Shown one piece after another: positions 59,968-64,000 of a stretch of 64,000 nucleotides of DNA; within the stretch, counting starts at the first letter, position 1, and each line of letters begins with the position of its first letter. The position numbers were made by a program, and so were the translations under genes. The DNA is from Anaerofustis sp. (GTDB lineage: Bacteria; Bacillota; Clostridia; Eubacteriales; Anaerofustaceae). The stretch is taken from assembly GCF_019420015.1 (NCBI RefSeq), contig NZ_JAHZIA010000007.1:1-64000 (forward strand), given 5' to 3'. A model generated the notes under the pieces. It saw only the letters and a list, made by a program, of their open reading frames with translations. It did not search any database and was not told where the DNA came from.

Positions 59968-60567
59968 ATGGGAATTATAGAAGATAAAAAAAGAATAAAA
60001 ATAAATGCTTTATTGGATTCTGCTTTTGAATTATTTATAAAAAAAGGAATAGAAAATACTTCCGTATCAGATATAACCAAAAATGCAAACGTAGCAAAAG
60101 GAACTTTTTATCTCTATTTTAAAAACAAATACGAAATAAAAGATATATTAATATTCAACAAATCGAATGAAATATTCGATTGTGCGAAAAAAGAATTGGA
60201 AGATTCAAATATAAATAATTTTCATGACAAAGTTATATTTATTGTAGACAATATTTTAAATACTTTAAATGATAATCCCGTAATACTTAAATTTATTTCA
60301 AAAAATTTAAGCTGGGGAGTTTTCAGAAAAATAATCATTGACAATAACGAATCCAATCAATTCAAAACTTACTTTGAAGATATGATACAAAACTCAGGAT
60401 ACGACTTCGATAACTACGAACTCATGTTTTATACAATCTTAGAACTTATAAACGGAACTTGTCACAACGTAATACTTAATAACGAGCCTGTAAGCCTCAA
60501 TGTTTTAAAAAAATATTTATATAAAGATATAATTTCAATAATAAATAACCACATCATAAAAGAGTAA
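59968..60567 (+). CDS. TetR family transcriptional regulator
   Basis: A 199-residue regulator. Residues 10-56 are the TetR DNA-binding domain with IKINALLDSAFELFIKKGIENTSVSDITKNANVAKGTFYLYFKNKYEIKD. The remainder is a helical ligand domain without a family-specific motif. It is divergent from the MMPL/heptad-repeat operon, and three identical-type palindromes lie between. It likely represses that operon and itself until a ligand, perhaps the exported compound, binds. AGGAGAG precedes ATG. Confidence 0.92.
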   Translation: MGIIEDKKRIKINALLDSAFELFIKKGIENTSVSDITKNANVAKGTFYLYFKNKYEIKDILIFNKSNEIFDCAKKELEDSNINNFHDKVIFIVDNILNTLNDNPVILKFISKNLSWGVFRKIIIDNNESNQFKTYFEDMIQNSGYDFDNYELMFYTILELINGTCHNVILNNEPVSLNVLKKYLYKDIISIINNHIIKE

Positions 60568-60582
60568 ATTTATTACTCTTTT
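60558..60582 (+). terminator. terminator after the TetR gene
   Basis: AAAAGAGTAA and TTACTCTTTT around ATTTA, overlapping the stop codon. Confidence 0.75.
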
Positions 60583-60619
60583 ATTTATTTTAATAAAATA
60601 AAGATAAAATTGTAAACAG

Positions 60620-60648
60620 TTGACTACTTATTTTAAACAGTATATAAT
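60620..60648 (+). promoter_or_regulatory. promoter of the ABC exporter operon
   Basis: TTGACT (60620-60625) and TATAAT (60643-60648), 17-base spacer. Confidence 0.7.
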
Positions 60649-60685
60649 TGGATATAAGTTTTAAAAATTGTATAAGAGGTAATAT

Positions 60686-61546
60686 ATGGCTAAGAACAAT
60701 GATATTATGATTAAGCTCGAACATATCAATAAAAAATTCGGAGAAAAAGAAGCACTTAAAGACGTAACTTTCTCCGTAAAAAAAGGAGAAATTTTAGGAT
60801 TTTTAGGCCCTTCAGGAGCCGGAAAAACCACACTTATAAAAATACTTACAGGTCAAATAACTTCAGATTTGGGTATTGCAGAAGTGTTCGGAAAAGAAGC
60901 TATTAAACTTCAAAACGAAGATTATGAAAAATTGGGCATGGTGTTGGATGACAGCGGAGTTTACGAAAGACTCACATGTTTTGACAATATATTGTTTTTT
61001 GCTGATATTCACGGTATATCAAGACAAGAAGTTCACGATGTTTTTGATAAAGTAGACTTAGCAGACGCAAAGTGGGAAAAAGCCGGGAACTTATCAAAAG
61101 GGATGAGACAAAGACTTGTAATCGCAAGAGCCATACTCCACAAACCGGAACTTATATTTCTTGATGAACCTACAAGCGGTCTTGACCCTTTAACATCTCA
61201 GAAGATTCATAATTTATTATTTGAACTCAAAGAACAAGGTACGACAATATTCCTTACAACACATAATATGGAAGAAGCAACAAGACTTTGTGACCATGTC
61301 GCTCTGCTTAACGAAGGAGTTATAGTAGAATACGGAGTACCGGAAGAATTATGCCGAAAATATAACGACAAAAACGAAGTCACAATACTTTTAAAATCAA
61401 ATGAAAAAGTCACATACTTAAACAACAATGAAAATGCAAATAAAATATATGAACATTTTAAAAACAATGAAGTTGTTTCAATTCACTCTTCCGAACCGAC
61501 TTTGGAAACTGTATTTATTTCACTAACAGGAAGGAAATTAATATAA
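60686..61546 (+). CDS. ABC transporter ATP-binding protein
   Basis: A 286-residue ABC ATPase of the CcmA/DrrA (bacitracin/lantibiotic exporter) type. Walker A is LGPSGAGKTTLIK, the signature NLSKGMRQRLVIARAI, Walker B ELIFLDEPTSGLD and the switch histidine TTHNMEEA. A 60-residue C-terminal extension (EVTILLKSNEKV to TLETVFISLTGRKLI) is the usual DUF4162-like end. It overlaps the permease gene by one base (TAATG), so the two form one exporter. The substrate is unknown. Confidence 0.9.
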   Translation: MAKNNDIMIKLEHINKKFGEKEALKDVTFSVKKGEILGFLGPSGAGKTTLIKILTGQITSDLGIAEVFGKEAIKLQNEDYEKLGMVLDDSGVYERLTCFDNILFFADIHGISRQEVHDVFDKVDLADAKWEKAGNLSKGMRQRLVIARAILHKPELIFLDEPTSGLDPLTSQKIHNLLFELKEQGTTIFLTTHNMEEATRLCDHVALLNEGVIVEYGVPEELCRKYNDKNEVTILLKSNEKVTYLNNNENANKIYEHFKNNEVVSIHSSEPTLETVFISLTGRKLI

Positions 61547-62265
61547 TGGCAAAATCTAAATCTAAAAACAATTCTCTTAGAAAAATAAAGGCAATTTTTA
61601 TAAAAGAAATAAAAGATGCATTGAGAAGCAATAAAATAGTATTTCTATTTTTACTTTTCCCCGTATTTACATACTTTCTAACTTTTGCAATGAAAGGTAA
61701 CGTAGGAACAAATCCTTTAATATTTTTAACAATGCATATATCAATGATACCTTTAATGGTTACAGCGGCACTTATAGCAGAAGAAAAAGACAAACAAACT
61801 TTGAGAGTATTAATACTTTCAAACGTCAAACCTATGCAATACTTGCTTGGTATCGGAAGTTTTGTTTTTATTTTAAATATAATAACATCTTGCTTTTTCT
61901 TACCGCTGCTTCATTTACAACTTATATTTATTCCTAAGTTTTTACTTATTATTTCACTTGGTATACTATGTTCAACAATACTTGGTGCTATAATAGGAGT
62001 TATTGTAAAAGGAGGTTCAAATGTCGCCGCAGCAAGTACACCTATCACAATTTTGTTTGCCCTTGTACCTTTATTAGCCTCAGGCTCGGGAAACGGATTT
62101 TTAGCTTCAATTGCTTCATGGCTATATAGCGGACAGCTAATGACAATTATATTCGATTTGGCAAATAACTTTACTTTCGTAAGAGTATCAATAATGTTAA
62201 CAAATCTTTTGATTTTAACGACAGTATTCGTATTTGTATATAACCAAAAAAAATTATCGGACTAA
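61546..62265 (+). CDS. ABC-2 type transporter permease
   Basis: A 239-residue membrane protein with six segments and the ABC-2 layout: a cytoplasmic KAIFIKEIKDALRSNKIVFLFLLFPVFTYFLTFAM start, EEKDKQTLRVLILSNVKP in the first cytoplasmic loop, and GAIIGVIVKGGSNVAAASTPITILFALVPLLASGSG. It pairs with the ATPase immediately upstream. The small size suggests that it works as a dimer. It may serve lipid, peptide or antibiotic export. Confidence 0.88.
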   Translation: MAKSKSKNNSLRKIKAIFIKEIKDALRSNKIVFLFLLFPVFTYFLTFAMKGNVGTNPLIFLTMHISMIPLMVTAALIAEEKDKQTLRVLILSNVKPMQYLLGIGSFVFILNIITSCFFLPLLHLQLIFIPKFLLIISLGILCSTILGAIIGVIVKGGSNVAAASTPITILFALVPLLASGSGNGFLASIASWLYSGQLMTIIFDLANNFTFVRVSIMLTNLLILTTVFVFVYNQKKLSD

Positions 62266-62271
62266 AATAAA

Positions 62272-62299
62272 AACAGCACTTTTACCGGTGCTGTTTTTT
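62272..62299 (+). terminator. terminator after the ABC operon
   Basis: AACAGCAC and GTGCTGTT around a short loop, then TTTT. Confidence 0.85.
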
Positions 62300-62311
62300 G
62301 TATACTTATTA

Positions 62312-62320
62312 TGTTATAAT
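62312..62320 (+). promoter_or_regulatory. extended -10 promoter of ybaK
   Basis: TGTTATAAT: a TG motif one base before TATAAT, 32 bases before the ATG, without a clear -35. Confidence 0.45.
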
Positions 62321-62351
62321 ACAATAAAATTTAATATTTAAAAGGATTGTT

Positions 62352-62819
62352 ATGAGTGAAAAAACAAACGTAATGAGAATATTATCTCAAAAAAAAGTAG
62401 TATATAAAAGTTATTCATATAAAGAAAAGGGAATGTTAAGCGGAACTGAGGTAGCAAAATATTTAAAACAGGATGAAAATCAAGTATTCAAAACATTGGT
62501 TACTGTAGGAAAAAGCAAAAACAATTATGTTTTTGTAATACCGGTAAATAAAGAACTGAATTTAAAGAAAGCTGCCAAAAGTGTACATGAAAAATCAATT
62601 TCCATGATAAAAGAAAAAGAACTTCTTCCCCTCACCGGATATGTTCACGGAGGGTGTTCGCCGATAGGAATGAAAAAAAGTTTTAAAACCGTAATCAATA
62701 AAACAGCCGAAAATTTTGAAAGTATCATATTTTCTGCGGGAAAGATAGGATATCAAGTTGAAGTTAATATTAAAGATTTAAAAAAAGCAATTGATTTTAA
62801 GCTTGACGATATTGTATGA
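62352..62819 (+). CDS. ybaK: Cys-tRNA(Pro)/Cys-tRNA(Cys) deacylase YbaK
   Basis: A 155-residue editing protein that hydrolyses Cys-tRNA(Pro) made in error by prolyl-tRNA synthetase. The YbaK fold shows GMLSGTEVAKYLKQDENQVFKTLV, the active-site lysine region NKELNLKKAAK, and TGYVHGGCSPIGMKKSF and the C-terminal SAGKIGYQVEVN. The length matches the bacterial free-standing group. It stands alone before upp. Confidence 0.92.
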   Translation: MSEKTNVMRILSQKKVVYKSYSYKEKGMLSGTEVAKYLKQDENQVFKTLVTVGKSKNNYVFVIPVNKELNLKKAAKSVHEKSISMIKEKELLPLTGYVHGGCSPIGMKKSFKTVINKTAENFESIIFSAGKIGYQVEVNIKDLKKAIDFKLDDIV

Positions 62820-62891
62820 AAACTACTATACATTTGATTTATTTATAACTTTACAGTAAAATTATAAAAAACAAAAAATAAGGGGAAAATT

Positions 62892-63521
62892 ATGTCAAAA
62901 GTTATTACAATTAATCATCCCATAATTAAGGACAGTGTATCAATATTAAGAGATGAAAAAACGACAATAAAAGATTTCAGAGAAGTTGTAAAAAGACTGT
63001 CTTTATTTTTAGGATATGAAGCACTAAGAAATGCCAAAACAGAAAGTCATAAAATAAAAACGCCTATATGTGAAACTGAAGGAGAAAGATTAATAAACGA
63101 AAATATAACTATAATACCAATATTAAGAGCCGGACTTGGAATGTTGGAAGGAATGTTAGAGTTATTACCAAATGCAAAAGTAGGACATATAGGGCTGGAA
63201 AGAAACGAAGATACTCTAAAAGCAAGAGAGTATTATTTTAAAATGCCAAATAACTATGAAACCATGGAAGCTTATGTAGTGGATCCTATGCTTGCAACCG
63301 GAGGATCTGCGGTAGATGCAATAAACAAGCTTAAAGAAAGAGGTATAAATAATATTAAATTCTTATGTATTATATCTGCACCGGAAGGAATAGAAAAACT
63401 TCAAAACACTCACCCGGATGTAGATATATATACCGCCGTTATAGATGAGAAGTTAAACGAAAGCGGATATATAATTCCGGGACTTGGAGATGCCGGGGAT
63501 AGGATATTCGGTACAATATAA
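62892..63521 (+). CDS. upp: uracil phosphoribosyltransferase
   Basis: A 209-residue salvage enzyme that makes UMP from uracil and PRPP. Key motifs are ETEGERLINENITIIPILRAGLGMLEGMLELLPNA, HIGLERNEDTLKAREYYFKMP, the PRPP loop VVDPMLATGGSAVDAINKLKERG and the base site YIIPGLGDAGDRIFGT. It works with the uridine phosphorylase at 44336. AAGGGG lies before ATG. It ends with a strong hairpin. Confidence 0.96.
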   Translation: MSKVITINHPIIKDSVSILRDEKTTIKDFREVVKRLSLFLGYEALRNAKTESHKIKTPICETEGERLINENITIIPILRAGLGMLEGMLELLPNAKVGHIGLERNEDTLKAREYYFKMPNNYETMEAYVVDPMLATGGSAVDAINKLKERGINNIKFLCIISAPEGIEKLQNTHPDVDIYTAVIDEKLNESGYIIPGLGDAGDRIFGTI

Positions 63522-63524
63522 TAA

Positions 63525-63562
63525 AAAACAAAAGCTTTCAAAATGATGAAAGCTTTTGTTTT
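63525..63562. terminator. bidirectional terminator between upp and the Nim-like gene
   Basis: AAAACAAAAGCTTTC and GAAAGCTTTTGTTTT around eight bases. Confidence 0.88.
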
Positions 63563-63573
63563 ATTAAACTTAT

Positions 63574-64000
63574 TTAATCATATTTCTTTCTTTTACCACT
63601 AATGTTATCCATCTCTATTTTTATTACATTGGTTCTGAATAAACTTCTTTCAATTGCACTTTCAAACATACCCATATTTGATGACGCATACTTTTTACAT
63701 ATCAAATTAAGAGCATGTATCTTTTCATCTTTATCTTTAACTTCATACGCTCTTCCAAAAACAACAGCACTTTCAAATTCAAGAGAGTAGTCTTTGGGTA
63801 TGGGTTTGGCTTTATTTACAAAAGATAAACATACTTTATTATTATTTCTTATACTTTCTATTTTTTTACCTTCAAAAGCACAATGAAAATACAAATTATT
63901 ATTTTCCCTTACGACAGATACAGGAATACCGTAGGCTAATCCATTATTGTCAATCATGGATATAGTGGCAAAAGAAGCATTATCTATAACTTCAAGTGAA
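63574..64000 (-). CDS. pyridoxamine 5'-phosphate oxidase-family protein (Nim-like), 5' end outside window
   Basis: A partial protein of at least 142 residues; the frame stays open through the right edge with the sequence SLEVIDNASFATISMIDNNGLAYGIPVS, so the true start lies beyond 64000. The ATG at 63957 falls inside the fold and is not the start. The FMN-binding split-barrel pattern is GLAYGIPVSVV, LYFHCAFEGKKIESIRNNNKVCLSFV and SAVVFGRAYEV, as in NimA-type nitroimidazole reductases and related flavoproteins of Clostridia. The exact substrate is unknown. Confidence 0.83.
   Translation of the reverse strand, partial: SLEVIDNASFATISMIDNNGLAYGIPVSVVRENNNLYFHCAFEGKKIESIRNNNKVCLSFVNKAKPIPKDYSLEFESAVVFGRAYEVKDKDEKIHALNLICKKYASSNMGMFESAIERSLFRTNVIKIEMDNISGKRKKYD

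Noticed and set aside
1..64000. CRISPR arrays, insertion sequences, prophage or integrative element boundaries
   Set aside because: I saw no regularly spaced identical repeats, transposase, integrase or attachment-site duplication; gene content is core metabolism and transport.

Overview
The window looks like chromosome of a low-GC, anaerobic, Gram-positive bacterium (Clostridia or a near relative; I cannot name the genus). The evidence is strongly AT-rich intergenic DNA, AGGAGG-type ribosome binding sites, a long Bacillus/Clostridium-type SRP RNA, SpoVG, ClpB, SecA with a zinc-binding tail, pyruvate formate-lyase with its activase, and two FeoA proteins beside FeoB. Lipoprotein signals, riboswitches with intrinsic terminators, and frequent TTGACA/TATAAT promoters agree. 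I see no integrase, transposase, phage module or CRISPR array; the window is mostly core and metabolic genome.

Layout. 1-9 kb: end of an initiator tRNA gene, then a Mn2+-riboswitch-controlled P-type ATPase, an orphan lipoprotein, two small proteins, a PAP2-like membrane protein lacking its catalytic histidines, and a three-gene operon of sugar kinase, CE7 esterase and TSCPD protein. 9-18 kb: MarR/MATE efflux pair, Na+/phosphate cotransporter behind a tandem 11-bp repeat, ClC exchanger, and an operon of an unknown ribbon-helix-helix protein with ClpB. 18-24 kb: FAD/Rieske oxidoreductase, two iron-sulfur proteins, murC, spoVG, and an FMN-riboswitch-controlled riboflavin transporter. 24-29 kb: small XRE regulator, deoC plus a zinc alcohol dehydrogenase divergent from a SorC regulator, and a split ThrE-type exporter. 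29-34 kb: a complete 2-aminoethylphosphonate uptake and degradation operon. 34.5-38 kb: an iron uptake operon (feoA-feoA-feoB plus three small membrane/metal proteins). 38.5-43 kb: pflB/pflA divergent from a Mn-type cation exporter. 43-48 kb: nucleotide metabolism (dGTPase, uridine phosphorylase, LOG protein, dCTP deaminase) and a FadR-type regulator next to a lone ilvC. 48-56 kb: decayed copy of a 3D-domain gene, SRP RNA, EamA transporter, second MATE pump, the intact 3D-domain protein and secA. 56-64 kb: an MMPL transporter with a secreted heptad-repeat partner under a divergent TetR regulator with three operators, an ABC exporter, YbaK, upp and a truncated Nim-like flavoprotein.

The connecting theme is metal homeostasis. 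A Mn2+-sensing riboswitch precedes the ATPase, an Asn-Asp-Asp-Asp Mn-type CDF exporter lies at 41.8 kb, and the feo promoter carries a 16-bp palindrome that recurs almost exactly upstream of the pfl operon. This suggests one metalloregulator (probably DtxR-like, not encoded here) acting on both. Several other local circuits can be read from the DNA: MarR, TetR, SorC, FadR and probable ribbon-helix-helix operators lie in or beside promoters of the adjacent genes. I found no clearly new defence or mobile system. The best candidates for undescribed biology are the ribbon-helix-helix/ClpB operon, the small proteins of the feo operon, and the shared metal operator.
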